From Streptomyces sp. GSL17-111 (lineage in GTDB: Bacteria; Actinomycetota; Actinomycetes; Streptomycetales; Streptomycetaceae): DNA of 64,000 nt. Shown here piece by piece: positions 42,971-52,265 of this stretch. Location: NCBI RefSeq assembly GCF_037911585.1, contig NZ_JBAJNS010000001.1, positions 3,962,001 through 4,026,000 on the forward strand, written 5' to 3'. The translations under genes and the position numbers were made by a program. The notes under the pieces were generated by a model. It did not search any database, was not told the DNA's origin, and was given only the letters and a program-made list of their open reading frames with translations. How positions within the stretch are numbered: the stretch's first letter is position 1; each line of letters opens with the position of its first letter.

Positions 42971-43288
42971 TCAGGGCAGGGCGCGGGTGGTGGCGCTCAC
43001 CCGCTCGACGGCGTCGGCCAGGGCCTGCGGCGTCCCGTCGGCGCGCAGCGCCTCGGCCAGGTCGTGCCCGGCGACGGCGACCTGGTCGCCGACGGCGAAC
43101 AGTCCGGCGTCCGGCAGCTCGCGCGGCGGCCGCCCCGGCTCCTCCAGCCGCTGCGCACGGACGGCGAGGTCGCGGGCCAACTCCAGGGCGCGCGCCGAGG
43201 CGCCGCGCCGCAGCGCGCTCTGGGGCATGGAGCGCAGCCGGTCGGCCAGCGCGTCGACGGCGGTCATCAGGGGCGTCACATCGAGCAC
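42971..43288 (-). CDS. Conserved actinobacterial hypothetical protein
   Basis: A 105-residue mostly helical protein with DALADRLRSMPQSALRRGAS and DAGLFAVGDQVAVAGHDLAE. I chose GTG 43288; a longer frame to 43348 exists but adds a Pro-rich lead. No SD is clear. Convergent with the RpiR gene. Function unknown. Confidence 0.65.
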   Translation of the reverse strand: MLDVTPLMTAVDALADRLRSMPQSALRRGASARALELARDLAVRAQRLEEPGRPPRELPDAGLFAVGDQVAVAGHDLAEALRADGTPQALADAVERVSATTRALP

Positions 43289-43407
43289 GTCCGCCAGCCT
43301 ATGCGGGGCGCTCGGGGGTGTGCCCGGCCGGTGAGGGCCTGTTGCCAACGGGTGCGCTCTCGGGCACGGTGTCGGGAAGGACTCAGCGAGAGCGTCCGGA
43401 GGCGCCG

Positions 43408-43641
43408 ATGTCCCAACTCTTCTCCGACGAGACCCATCAGAACCTGCTGTCCCGCATCCCCGCGTGCACGGGCCGGGAGGTCTGCGACTGGATGCGGACC
43501 GTCGACGACGGCCCGTCCTTCTTCCGCTTCGAGGACAAGGTGAACTGGCTGCGCGGGGAGCATCAGCTCGCCTACGGCCACGCCAAGGCCATCATCCACG
43601 AGCACGACCTCCGCCGCGGCCGTGCCGCCCGCAAGCACTGA
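43408..43641 (+). CDS. DUF4287-domain small protein
   Basis: A 77-residue protein with the DUF4287 pattern: TGREVCDWMRTV near the start, then FEDKVNWLRGEHQLAYGHAK and a basic end. SD CGGAGG precedes the ATG at 43408. Function unknown. Confidence 0.8.
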   Translation: MSQLFSDETHQNLLSRIPACTGREVCDWMRTVDDGPSFFRFEDKVNWLRGEHQLAYGHAKAIIHEHDLRRGRAARKH

Positions 43642-43790
43642 CGTTCCGCGAGCACTGAGGTCCGCGAGCGCCGGCGTCCGAACCCGCACACCCCCGCTGA
43701 CCCGCACCGCGCCCGGGACCCGCACCGGGCCGGTACCCGTGACACACCCGCCGAGCCGACCCCGGCCGGGCGGGGCACGGCACAGACGAA

Positions 43791-43823
43791 CGGCCCCCCG
43801 AGGCGAAGCGCCTCGGGGGGCCG
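43791..43823. terminator. Terminator hairpin
   Basis: A perfect inverted repeat with 15-bp arms (43791-43805 and 43809-43823) and a 3-nt loop lies between the convergent DUF4287 and Bax-inhibitor genes. Confidence 0.85.
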
Positions 43824-43865
43824 TCGTCATGACGAACCGCTCACCGCCCCCTCGGGGGCGGGGCG

Positions 43866-44723
43866 TCAGTCACCGCTGTTGAGGATGAACGCCAGGCGCA
43901 GGAACTCGAAGTAGATCCAGGCCAGGGTCATGGTCAGACCGAAGGCGGCCAGCCATGCCTCCTCGCGCGGCGCGCCGTAGGCGATGCCGTCCTCGACCTG
44001 CTTGAAGTCCAGAGCGAGGAACAGCGAGGCGATGACGACGCCGGCGATGCCCATCAGGATGCCGATGCCCCCGGTGCGGAAGCCCCAGCCGTCACCCGCG
44101 CCGAACAGCGCGAAGCCGAGGTTCACCAGGCACAGCAGCCCGTAGCCGATGCCCGCCGCGATGGCGAAGCGGGCGAAGCGGGCGTTGACCCGGATGATCC
44201 GGGACTTGTACAGGAACAGCACCGCGCCGAAGACGGCCATGGTGCCGATCACCGCCTGCATGGCGGCACCCGGTGCGTACTGGTTGATGAAGTTGCTCAT
44301 CGCGCCGAGGAAGACGCCCTCGAACACGGCGTAGGCCATGATCAGGGCCGGCGACGCCTGGCGCTTGAACGCCTGCCACATCCCGAGGCCGAATGCGACG
44401 AACGCCGCGACCAGGGCGATGCCCAGGCCGACGTTCAGCACCCAGGCGCCGGTGGCGGCCAGCACGACGGTGCCGAGCGTCATCGCGGTGCGCGAGACGA
44501 CGTCGTCCATCGTCATGCGGTCGGTCTGCGGCGGGGCGGCGGGCGGGAAGCCCGTTCCCTGCTGCGGCTGGGCGTAGGGGTTGCCTGCCTGGGGCTGCGC
44601 GTACGGGTTGCCCGTGGGGGCCGCCGCGTAGGGGTTCCCGGCCTGCGGCTGACCGGCCTGGAAGCCGGCGTGCCCGTCCCGACTGAACCCCCGACGCGAG
44701 AAGACCGGGTTGCTGCTCCTCAT
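43866..44723 (-). CDS. Bax inhibitor-1/YccA-family membrane protein
   Basis: A 285-residue protein with about seven TM helices. Its cytoplasmic N-terminus has imperfect repeats of the form AGNPYAQPQ (about residues 28-55). The C-terminal helix with IYFEFLRLAFILNSGD matches the BI-1-like YccA family, associated with protease control and calcium leak in other organisms. ATG 44723 follows GGAGG. Role here unknown. Confidence 0.85.
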   Translation of the reverse strand: MRSSNPVFSRRGFSRDGHAGFQAGQPQAGNPYAAAPTGNPYAQPQAGNPYAQPQQGTGFPPAAPPQTDRMTMDDVVSRTAMTLGTVVLAATGAWVLNVGLGIALVAAFVAFGLGMWQAFKRQASPALIMAYAVFEGVFLGAMSNFINQYAPGAAMQAVIGTMAVFGAVLFLYKSRIIRVNARFARFAIAAGIGYGLLCLVNLGFALFGAGDGWGFRTGGIGILMGIAGVVIASLFLALDFKQVEDGIAYGAPREEAWLAAFGLTMTLAWIYFEFLRLAFILNSGD

Positions 44724-45086
44724 CTCACTCCTCCATGGCCGCACGGCACGGCTTCTTGGACCAGGGTAATGCTTAAGCAAAGACCGCACGGTAGTCCACC
44801 AGGGGAACGAGGGAAAGAAGGGAAATTGTTCCGTGCGCGTGACGTGGTTCCAGCGGGTCTGGACCGGTCGTCGGGCCGCCTTGACCAGCCCTGTCCCTTC
44901 CCGGGGTGATTCATCCGATTCTGTCTGGATCTCACCGTTTCGGTGACGTCTGTTCGGTCCGAACCGGTACCCTCGGCCGTCCGGGCGTCGCTGCGAGCCG
45001 TGTCACACGGCGGGAGCCGTGACCTCGGCGCTACGCACGGGTAGCTTCCCAGACAGTCCTGGCCCGTCCGTCTTCCTGGAGCCGTC
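44724..45086. other. Intergenic region between divergent BI-1 and thiolase genes
   Basis: This 363-bp stretch must hold two divergent promoters, but I could not place either with confidence. No small gene or strong repeat was seen. Confidence 0.4.
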
Positions 45087-46307
45087 ATGCCCGAAGCAGT
45101 GATCGTTTCTGCCGCCCGCTCACCCATCGGACGTGCCTTCAAGGGGTCGCTCAAGGACGTCCGTCCTGACGACCTCACCACGGAGATCGTGCGCACCGCC
45201 CTGGCCAAGGTCCCGCAGCTCGACCCGCGCGACATCGACGACCTCATGCTCGGCTGCGGCCTGCCCGGTGGCGAGCAGGGCCACAACCTCGGCCGGGTGG
45301 TCGCCGTGCAGCTCGGCATGGACCACCTGCCCGGCTGCACCATCACCCGGTACTGCTCCTCCTCGCTCCAGACGACGCGGATGGCCCTGCACGCCATCAA
45401 GGCCGGGGAGGGCGACGTCTTCATCTCGGCCGGTGTCGAGACCGTCTCCCGCAGTGTGAACGGCACCTCGGACGGGATGCCCGGCACGCACAACCCGATC
45501 TTCGCCGACGCCGAGGCCCGCACCGCCGCCCGCGCCGAGCAGGGCGGCGAGGGCTGGACCGACCCGCGCGAGAACGGCGAGCTGCCCGACGTGTACCTCG
45601 CGATGGGGCAGACGGCGGAGAACCTGGCCCGGCTGAAGGGCGTGACCCGTCGGGACATGGACGAGTTCGGCGTCCGCTCGCAGAACCTCGCCGAGAAGGC
45701 CATCGCGGACGGCTTCTGGGAGCGCGAGATCACCCCGGTGACCACGCCGGACGGCACGGTCGTCAGCAAGGACGACGGCCCGCGCGCCGGCGTCACCCTG
45801 GAGGGCGTCGAGGGCCTCAAGCCCGTCTTCCGCCCCGACGGACTGGTGACGGCGGGCAACTGCTGCCCGCTCAACGACGGCGCTGCCGCGCTGGTCGTCA
45901 TGTCCGACACGAAGGCCCACGAGCTGGGCATCACGCCGTTGGCCCGCGTGGTCTCCACCGGTGTGTCGGGGCTGTCGCCCGAGATCATGGGCTACGGCCC
46001 CGTCGAGGCCAGCAAGCAGGCCCTCGCGCGGGCCGGTCTGACGATCGGTGACATCGACCTCGTCGAGATCAACGAGGCGTTCGCAGCACAGGTGATCCCC
46101 TCCTACCGGGACCTGGGCATCGACCTGGACCGGCTGAACGTCAACGGCGGTGCGATCGCCGTCGGTCACCCCTTCGGCATGACCGGTGCGCGCATCACCA
46201 CGACGCTGATCAACTCGCTCCAGTGGCACGACAAGCAGTTCGCCCTGGAGACGATGTGCGTCGGCGGCGGACAGGGCATGGCCATGGTCCTCGAACGGCT
46301 CAGCTGA
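45087..46307 (+). CDS. Acetyl-CoA C-acetyltransferase (thiolase)
   Basis: A 406-residue thiolase. The active-site Cys is in TRYCSSSLQTT, the catalytic His in VGHPFGMTGAR and the second Cys in CVGGGQGMAM. INEAFAAQV is also present. It catalyses reversible condensation or cleavage of acetyl-CoA units in fatty acid breakdown. Length is normal and the gene is intact. It stands alone with a terminator downstream. Confidence 0.92.
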   Translation: MPEAVIVSAARSPIGRAFKGSLKDVRPDDLTTEIVRTALAKVPQLDPRDIDDLMLGCGLPGGEQGHNLGRVVAVQLGMDHLPGCTITRYCSSSLQTTRMALHAIKAGEGDVFISAGVETVSRSVNGTSDGMPGTHNPIFADAEARTAARAEQGGEGWTDPRENGELPDVYLAMGQTAENLARLKGVTRRDMDEFGVRSQNLAEKAIADGFWEREITPVTTPDGTVVSKDDGPRAGVTLEGVEGLKPVFRPDGLVTAGNCCPLNDGAAALVVMSDTKAHELGITPLARVVSTGVSGLSPEIMGYGPVEASKQALARAGLTIGDIDLVEINEAFAAQVIPSYRDLGIDLDRLNVNGGAIAVGHPFGMTGARITTTLINSLQWHDKQFALETMCVGGGQGMAMVLERLS

Positions 46308-46332
46308 CCCGCCGGGGCCGCCCGGCCCCCGC

Positions 46333-46364
46333 CCCGGAGCCCCGGCCTCCGCCGGGGCTCCGGG
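46333..46364 (+). terminator. Terminator hairpin after thiolase
   Basis: A perfect inverted repeat with 14-bp arms (46333-46346 and 46351-46364) and a 4-nt loop, 25 nt after the thiolase stop. The following 267 bp to the next gene hold a direct repeat of GCTGACCCGCCGGGGCCG (first at about 46305, again at about 46390) and otherwise nothing I can name. Confidence 0.75.
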
Positions 46365-46631
46365 CGTGTCCGGAGGCGCCCCGGCGGAGGCTGACCCGCC
46401 GGGGCCGCGCGGCTGACCCGCCTCCGGCACCCCCGCAACCTGGGAAAACCGGTACCGGGATGTGATGTCCGTCCCACGGGCGTAGCCTTTTCGCAGCTCA
46501 GTGAGGCTTTGGCCAGAGGTCTGCTCGGGGGTGCATGCACTGTTTGTGATGTTTTCCGCTGTGCTTGAGCCCGGAGCGCGGTAAAGGTGAGGTAGGAATT
46601 CGGGGCTGAAGCCGAGTCGGGAGTACGTCCA

Positions 46632-47774
46632 GTGATCGCCATATCCCTCATCCTGCTGCTGGCCGCCGTGGTCGTCGCGGTGCTGAGCGGAGCCGCCCTG
46701 CACGCCGTGCGCGGGCTGCGTCGCGAGGTGGCCGGGCTCCGCCGTGACCTGGTGGTGCGGACCCGGACCGACGCCCCGGCGACCGCGCTGTCCACCGCCC
46801 ACACCGCGCCCGTCGGCGACGAGGTGAGGGCGGCCGTGGCGGAGGCACTCGCCGCCGAGCGGGAGCGCGAGCTGGCGGAGGCGCGGGCCTTCTGGGCCGC
46901 GCAGGAGGCCCGCGCCACCGAGGACGGCGTCGGTTTCGGCGACGGCCCCTACGGGAGCCATCAGGACTACGGCGTGAGCGCCGTGGACGCCGCCCTGCTG
47001 GACGCCCTGCTCGACGAGGTGGCCGACGGGCCGGAGGCGGGCCCGCTGCTGCCGCGTCAGCCCGACCGGGAGGCGGGTGACCGTTCCGGCGGTCCGCGCC
47101 CGGACGGTGGCTTCTCGCCGCTGCCGCCCTTCCCGGAGCCGCTTCCGGAGGTCTTCCCGTATCCGGAGAGCCTGCCGGGGGCCGCCCTGCCGGAGGCCGG
47201 GTCCGTCGAGCCGACGCGCGGGGAGCCCACCCGTACCGGGTCTGCGGACGCCGGGTCGGTGGAGGTCGGCCCCACGGACGCCGGTCCCACGGACGTCGAC
47301 TCCGCCCACGCCGAGCCCGCCCACGTCGAGGCGGCGCACGCCGACGCGGCGGAGGCCGCTCGTGCCGACGCGGAGGCCGCCGGACGGGCCGCGGCCCGGC
47401 GCCGTCACCCATCCAACCCGCACCACACTCTTTCCGGTGAACCGGTGGTGCCGGCGCAGAGCGGGGGCGTGGAGGACGAGGCGCAGCTCACCGTCGAGCG
47501 GCTGGCCGCCGTGGCCTCGGCGGGCACCGAGCTGACCGACGTCCGGCCCGGCCCGCTCGGCACGCTGGACGTGTACGTCTTCGCCGACGGCACCACGCTC
47601 TGCCTCTCGCCCGGGCACCAGGACACCGCCCACCGGCTCTCCGGCGCCCTGCGCGCCGGGTCGGCGCCGGTGCTGCTCGGCGGCTCCGGGGTCTCCGGCG
47701 GCTACGCGCTGACGTTCGCCTACGGGGACGAGACGGTCTACGTCCTGGCCGACCGCGTCATCGCCTCCCTCTGA
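46632..47774 (+). CDS. Single-TM protein with acidic repeat region, unknown
   Basis: A 380-residue protein. An N-terminal TM (AISLILLLAAVVVAVLSGAA) is followed by a coiled-coil-like stretch (LRREVAGLRRDLV) and a long acidic Pro/Gly/Ala region with loose repeats (TDAGPTDVD, HAEPAHVEAAHADAA) at about 195-255. A folded C-terminal domain (about 285-380) contains TELTDVRPGPLGTLDVYVFA. GTG start at 46632 behind GGGAG. The family is not recognised. Confidence 0.7.
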   Translation: MIAISLILLLAAVVVAVLSGAALHAVRGLRREVAGLRRDLVVRTRTDAPATALSTAHTAPVGDEVRAAVAEALAAERERELAEARAFWAAQEARATEDGVGFGDGPYGSHQDYGVSAVDAALLDALLDEVADGPEAGPLLPRQPDREAGDRSGGPRPDGGFSPLPPFPEPLPEVFPYPESLPGAALPEAGSVEPTRGEPTRTGSADAGSVEVGPTDAGPTDVDSAHAEPAHVEAAHADAAEAARADAEAAGRAAARRRHPSNPHHTLSGEPVVPAQSGGVEDEAQLTVERLAAVASAGTELTDVRPGPLGTLDVYVFADGTTLCLSPGHQDTAHRLSGALRAGSAPVLLGGSGVSGGYALTFAYGDETVYVLADRVIASL

Positions 47775-47790
47775 CGCCCGGCGTCCGCCC

Positions 47791-49179
47791 TCAGCGGCCC
47801 GCCGGCCGGACGGCCACGTTCAGCAGGGCCTCGGGCGTCGCCCCGCCGTACTCCGCGAGCAGTTCGGCGGGCGTCTGCGGCGCCCGCACGGTCGCGAACC
47901 GCACGCCGTCCCGCCCCACCCGGTAGCCGTAGACGCCGGGTCGGGGCAGCGCGTTGTAGCCGAACGGGGTGGAGGCGTAGTAGGCGCCGGTGTCGAGCAG
48001 CCCGACGACGTCCCCCGAGCGCAGCTCCGGCAGTTCCCGGCCGGTGGCCACGAGGTCCCCGGCGAAGCAGCACGGCCCGGCGACGTCCTGCGTGACGTGC
48101 GGCCCCCGCCGTGGGCGGCCGGAGGCGTCGTAGGCGGCGACCCGCAGCGGCCAGGACGTCGGCGCGAAGACCGTGCGCACCGCCACCTGGGCGCCCGCGT
48201 GCGTCACCGCGATGCGCCGCCCGCCGGCCGATTTCGCGTACTCCACGCGGGCCACCGTCGTGCCGGCCTTGGCCAGCAACGAGCGGCCGAACTCTGTGAC
48301 GAGCCGGTAGCGGCCGTCGAACAGCCCGGGCACGTGGGCCCGCAGCAGCCGGGCGTAGTCGGTGAACGTCGGGTCGGTCTGGTCGGAGCCGAAGTTGACG
48401 GGCAGCCCGCCGCCGAGGTTGACGGTCCGCACCTGCTGCCGCCCCGCTGCGGCGTTGACCTCCTCGGCCAGTTCCCAGGCCACCGCCACGCCGTCGGCGA
48501 GCTGGTCGAGCGGCATGCCCTGCGAGCCGGTGTGGACGTGCACGGAGGTGAGCCACGGCCGCTCCGCGTAGGCCCGCAGCACCCAGGCGCGCGCGCCGTC
48601 GTCCCGCAGCGCCACGCCGAACTTGGACGTGGCGGTGGCGGTGCTCATGGCGTCGATGGAGCCCGCGCCGGTCTGCGGGTTGAGGCGCAGGCCGACGGGG
48701 GAGCGGGGGCCGTCCGGGCCGGTCAGGGCGTCGATGCGGGCCAGCTCCTCGGGGTTGTCGGCGTTGAGGGCGACGCCGAGGGCGAGGGCGCGGCGCAGCT
48801 CGGCGGGCGTCTTGGCCGGGGAGTCGAGCACGATGCGCTCCGGATCGACCCCGGCCGCGCGGGCCAGGGCCAGCTCGCCGGGGCTGGCCACCTCGCAGCC
48901 GAGCCCCTCGGCGGCCAGCAGGGCGAGGACGGGGACGAGGGAGGCCGCCTTCACGGCGAAGGTGTGCAGTACCGGGGTGCCGGGGGCCGTCACCGCGCGG
49001 AAGGCGTCGTCCAGGGAGGTGACGGCCTCGCGGACGGTGTCCACGTCGAGCAGGGCGGCGACCGGCTCCTCCTCGGTGAGGAGCCGCTGTTCGACCGCCG
49101 CCCGGACGGCGGCGTCGCGGCGGGCGGCCGGATCACCGGCCGGTGCGGGCGGGGTGGGGTCGGGCGTCTCGGCGTTCAT
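47791..49179 (-). CDS. PLP-dependent amino acid decarboxylase (DAP/ornithine fold III)
   Basis: A 462-residue fold-type III decarboxylase. It has the PLP Lys in HTFAVKAASLVP, HVHTGSQG, the phosphate-binding VNLGGGLPVNFG, and the second-subunit Cys/Asp region GPCCFAGDL. It resembles diaminopimelate decarboxylase but carries a longer N-terminus, and no lysine-pathway neighbours are seen, so its substrate is uncertain. It is divergent from hutU, sharing a 162-bp promoter region. Confidence 0.82.
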   Translation of the reverse strand: MNAETPDPTPPAPAGDPAARRDAAVRAAVEQRLLTEEEPVAALLDVDTVREAVTSLDDAFRAVTAPGTPVLHTFAVKAASLVPVLALLAAEGLGCEVASPGELALARAAGVDPERIVLDSPAKTPAELRRALALGVALNADNPEELARIDALTGPDGPRSPVGLRLNPQTGAGSIDAMSTATATSKFGVALRDDGARAWVLRAYAERPWLTSVHVHTGSQGMPLDQLADGVAVAWELAEEVNAAAGRQQVRTVNLGGGLPVNFGSDQTDPTFTDYARLLRAHVPGLFDGRYRLVTEFGRSLLAKAGTTVARVEYAKSAGGRRIAVTHAGAQVAVRTVFAPTSWPLRVAAYDASGRPRRGPHVTQDVAGPCCFAGDLVATGRELPELRSGDVVGLLDTGAYYASTPFGYNALPRPGVYGYRVGRDGVRFATVRAPQTPAELLAEYGGATPEALLNVAVRPAGR

Positions 49180-49272
49180 GCGCCCCAGCCAAACACGCGG
49201 GGCGCCGCCGGGGAGGAGGCGGGACGGCTGAAGGGGACGAGGAGGGCGCGGGCCGGACGGCAGCGGGCCCTG

Positions 49273-49310
49273 TTGACTAGTTCTATTCAGCTCGTAGAGT
49301 GTGTGAATAG
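49273..49310 (+). promoter_or_regulatory. hut operon promoter with operator-like dyad
   Basis: A -35 like TTGACT (49273-49278) and -10 like TAGAGT (49295-49300), 16 nt apart, precede hutU. A dyad CTATTCA-N14-TGAATAG (49283-49289 and 49304-49310) brackets the -10, as a repressor site would. Confidence 0.55.
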
Positions 49311-49341
49311 ATCGATCCGATCCGTACGGGAGGCAGGGCTC

Positions 49342-51066
49342 ATGGCACAGGCAGGGCACAGCGGACCGCGTACCGTGCGGTCCCCGCGCGGCAGCGACCT
49401 CAGCGCTCAGGGGTGGCAGCAGGAGGCCGCCCTCCGGATGCTGCAGAACAACCTCGACCCCGAGGTCGCCGAACACCCCGACCGGCTCGTCGTCTACGGC
49501 GGCACCGGCAAGGCCGCCCGCGACTGGCGCTCCTTCGACGCCATGGTCCGCACCCTGCGCACCCTCAAGGACGACGAGACGATGCTCGTCCAGTCCGGCC
49601 GGCCGGTCGGCGTCATGACGACGCACGAGTGGGCGCCGCGCGTCCTGCTGGCCAACTCCAACCTCGTCGGCGACTGGGCCAACTGGGAGGAGTTCCGCCG
49701 CCTGGAGCAGCTGGGCCTGACGATGTACGGCCAGATGACGGCGGGTTCCTGGATCTACATCGGCACCCAGGGCATCCTCCAGGGCACCTACGAGACGTTC
49801 GCCGCCGTCGCCGCCAAGCGCTTCGGCGGCTCGCTGGCCGGGACGATCACCCTCACCGCGGGCCTCGGCGGCATGGGCGGCGCCCAGCCGCTCGCGATCA
49901 CCATGAACGACGGCGTCGCGCTGTGCGTCGACTGCGACCCGCGCGCCATCGACCGCCGCATCGAGCACCGCTACCTCGACGAGCGCGCCGACTCCCTGGA
50001 ACACGCCCTGGAGCTGGCCACCGCCGCCCGGGACCAGCGCCGGCCGCTGTCGATCGGCGTGCTCGGCAACGCGGCCGAGCTGCTGCCCCGGCTGCTGGCC
50101 ATGGGCGCCCCGATCGACATCGTCACCGACCAGACCAGCGCCCACGACCCGCTGGCCTACCTGCCCCTCGGCGTCGACTTCGCCGACATGGCCGCCTACG
50201 CCGCCGAAAAGCCCGCCGACTTCACCGCCCGCGCCCGCGAGTCGATGGCGCGGCACGTGGAGGCGATGGTCGGCTTCCAGGACGCGGGCGCCGAGGTCTT
50301 CGACTACGGCAACTCCATTCGGGGCGAGGCGCAGCTCGCCGGGTACGGCCGGGCGTTCGCCTTCCCCGGCTTCGTCCCCGCCTACATCCGGCCGCTGTTC
50401 TGCGAGGGGAAGGGCCCGTTCCGCTGGGCGGCCCTCAGCGGCGACCCGAAGGACATCCACGCCACCGACCGCGCGATCCTCGACCTCTTCCCCGAGAACG
50501 AGTCGCTGGCCCGCTGGATCAGGCTGGCCGGGGAGCGCGTCCACTTCCAGGGGCTGCCCGCCCGCATCTGCTGGCTCGGTCAGGGCGAACGCGACCGCGC
50601 CGGGGAGCGGTTCAACGACATGGTGGCGAGCGGCGAGCTGTCCGCGCCCGTCGTCATCGGCCGCGACCACCTGGACTGCGGCTCGGTCGCCTCCCCCTAC
50701 CGGGAGACGGAGGCCATGCTCGACGGCTCGGACGCCATCGCCGACTGGCCGCTGCTGAACGCCATGGTCAACGTCGCCTCCGGCGCCTCCTGGGTCTCCG
50801 TCCACCACGGCGGCGGCGTCGGCATGGGCCGCTCGCTGCACGCCGGCCAGGTCACGGTGGCCGACGGCACCCCGCTGGCCGGGGAGAAGATCCGCCGCGT
50901 CCTCACCAACGACCCGGGCATGGGCGTCATCCGGCACGTCGACGCGGGCTACGAACAGGCCGAAGCCGTCGCCGCCGAGCGCGGGGTGCGGGTGCCGATG
51001 CGCGAAGGGCCCGCGCCGGACGGCGAGGGCGACGGCGCGGACGAGCGGGGCGAGGGCGCGGCGTGA
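49342..51066 (+). CDS. hutU: Urocanate hydratase
   Basis: A 574-residue urocanase, second enzyme of histidine degradation, adding water to urocanate with NAD as electrophile. Family blocks include VVYGGTGKAARDW, GSWIYIGTQGILQGTYETF, GLGGMGGAQPLA, FDYGNSIRG and the C-terminal HHGGGVGMGRSLHAGQV. The last 25 residues are an acidic tail. The stop overlaps the next gene (GTGA), so it leads a hut operon. hutH is not in this window. Confidence 0.96.
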   Translation: MAQAGHSGPRTVRSPRGSDLSAQGWQQEAALRMLQNNLDPEVAEHPDRLVVYGGTGKAARDWRSFDAMVRTLRTLKDDETMLVQSGRPVGVMTTHEWAPRVLLANSNLVGDWANWEEFRRLEQLGLTMYGQMTAGSWIYIGTQGILQGTYETFAAVAAKRFGGSLAGTITLTAGLGGMGGAQPLAITMNDGVALCVDCDPRAIDRRIEHRYLDERADSLEHALELATAARDQRRPLSIGVLGNAAELLPRLLAMGAPIDIVTDQTSAHDPLAYLPLGVDFADMAAYAAEKPADFTARARESMARHVEAMVGFQDAGAEVFDYGNSIRGEAQLAGYGRAFAFPGFVPAYIRPLFCEGKGPFRWAALSGDPKDIHATDRAILDLFPENESLARWIRLAGERVHFQGLPARICWLGQGERDRAGERFNDMVASGELSAPVVIGRDHLDCGSVASPYRETEAMLDGSDAIADWPLLNAMVNVASGASWVSVHHGGGVGMGRSLHAGQVTVADGTPLAGEKIRRVLTNDPGMGVIRHVDAGYEQAEAVAAERGVRVPMREGPAPDGEGDGADERGEGAA

Positions 51067-52265
51067 GCTTCCTGGAGATGTGGCGGGACCTGGCGGCCAT
51101 CGGCCGCGACGCCGGCACCGGCGGCTACCGCCGCTACGCCTGGACGCCCGCCGACACCGACTGCCGCGCCTGGTTCCGGGACCAGGCGACGGCCCGTGGC
51201 CTGGTCTGCGAGACCGACCGCAACGGCAACCAGTGGGCCTGGCAGGGCGACCCGTCCGCCGGTGACGCCGTCGTCACCGGCTCCCACCTGGACTCCGTCC
51301 CCGACGGCGGCGCCTTCGACGGCCCGCTCGGCGTCGTCTCCGCCTTCGCCGCGCTCGACGAGCTGCGCGCCCGGGGCGCCGAACCGACGCGCCCGCTCGC
51401 CGTCGTCAACTTCGGAGACGAGGAGGGTGCCCGCTTCGGGGTGGCCTGCACCGGCTCCCGGCTGAGCGCGGGCAAGCTCACGCCCGAGGCCGCCCGGCGG
51501 CTGCGGGACGCCGACGGCGTCAGCCTGGCGCACGCCATGGAGCACGCCGGGTACGACCCGGAGGCCCTCGGGCCCGACCCCGGGAGGCTGGCCCGCATCG
51601 GCGCCTTCGTCGAGCTGCACGTCGAACAGGGCCGCGCGCTGGCCGAGACCCCGCACCCCGTCGGCGTCGCCTCCGCGATCTGGCCGCACGGCCGCTGGCG
51701 GTTCGACTTCCACGGCGAGGCCAACCACGCGGGCACCACCCGGCTCGCCGACCGGCACGACCCGATGCTCACCTACGCCCGCACGGTCCTCGCCGCCCGC
51801 ACCGAGGCGGCGGCGGCCGGGGCCCTGGCGACCTTCGGCAAGATCGCCGTGGACCCGGGCGGCGTCAACGCCATCGCCTCCCGCGTCCGCGCCTGGCTGG
51901 ACTCCCGCGCCCCCGACGAGAAGACGCTCGACGCCCTGGTCACCGCCGTCCGGGACGCGGCGGCGGAGCACGCGAGCGGCGAGGGGGTGCGCGTCGAGGT
52001 CACCCGCGAGTCGTTCACCCCGGTGGTGGACTTCGCGCACGACCTGCGCGACCGCATCGCCGACCGGCTCGACGGCGCCCCCGTGCTGCCCACCGGCGCG
52101 GGACACGACGCCGGCATCCTGGCCGACGCCGTTCCGACCGCCATGCTGTTCGTGCGCAACCCGACCGGCGTCTCCCACTCGCCCGCCGAACGGGCCACCG
52201 AGGACGACTGCCTCGCCGGGGTCGGGGCGCTCGCCGACGTACTGGAGGACCTCGCGTGCCGGTGA
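51063..52265 (+). CDS. M20-family amidohydrolase (allantoate amidohydrolase-like)
   Basis: A 400-residue Zn hydrolase with GSHLDSVPDGGAFDGPLGV, the metal and catalytic Glu pair in NFGDEEGARFG, FVELHVEQGRAL and GHDAGILA. Annotated relatives hydrolyse allantoate or N-carbamoyl amino acids. Here it lies between hutU and hutF with overlaps on both sides. No canonical HutG is seen, so cleavage of N-formylglutamate (HutF product) is a reasonable inference. Confidence 0.85.
   Translation: MSFLEMWRDLAAIGRDAGTGGYRRYAWTPADTDCRAWFRDQATARGLVCETDRNGNQWAWQGDPSAGDAVVTGSHLDSVPDGGAFDGPLGVVSAFAALDELRARGAEPTRPLAVVNFGDEEGARFGVACTGSRLSAGKLTPEAARRLRDADGVSLAHAMEHAGYDPEALGPDPGRLARIGAFVELHVEQGRALAETPHPVGVASAIWPHGRWRFDFHGEANHAGTTRLADRHDPMLTYARTVLAARTEAAAAGALATFGKIAVDPGGVNAIASRVRAWLDSRAPDEKTLDALVTAVRDAAAEHASGEGVRVEVTRESFTPVVDFAHDLRDRIADRLDGAPVLPTGAGHDAGILADAVPTAMLFVRNPTGVSHSPAERATEDDCLAGVGALADVLEDLACR

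Noticed and set aside
47791..50937. Long minus-strand frame of over 1,000 codons running through the decarboxylase gene and opposite hutU
   Set aside because: Its upstream part is the antisense of hutU and is low-complexity; the real gene starts at 49179.
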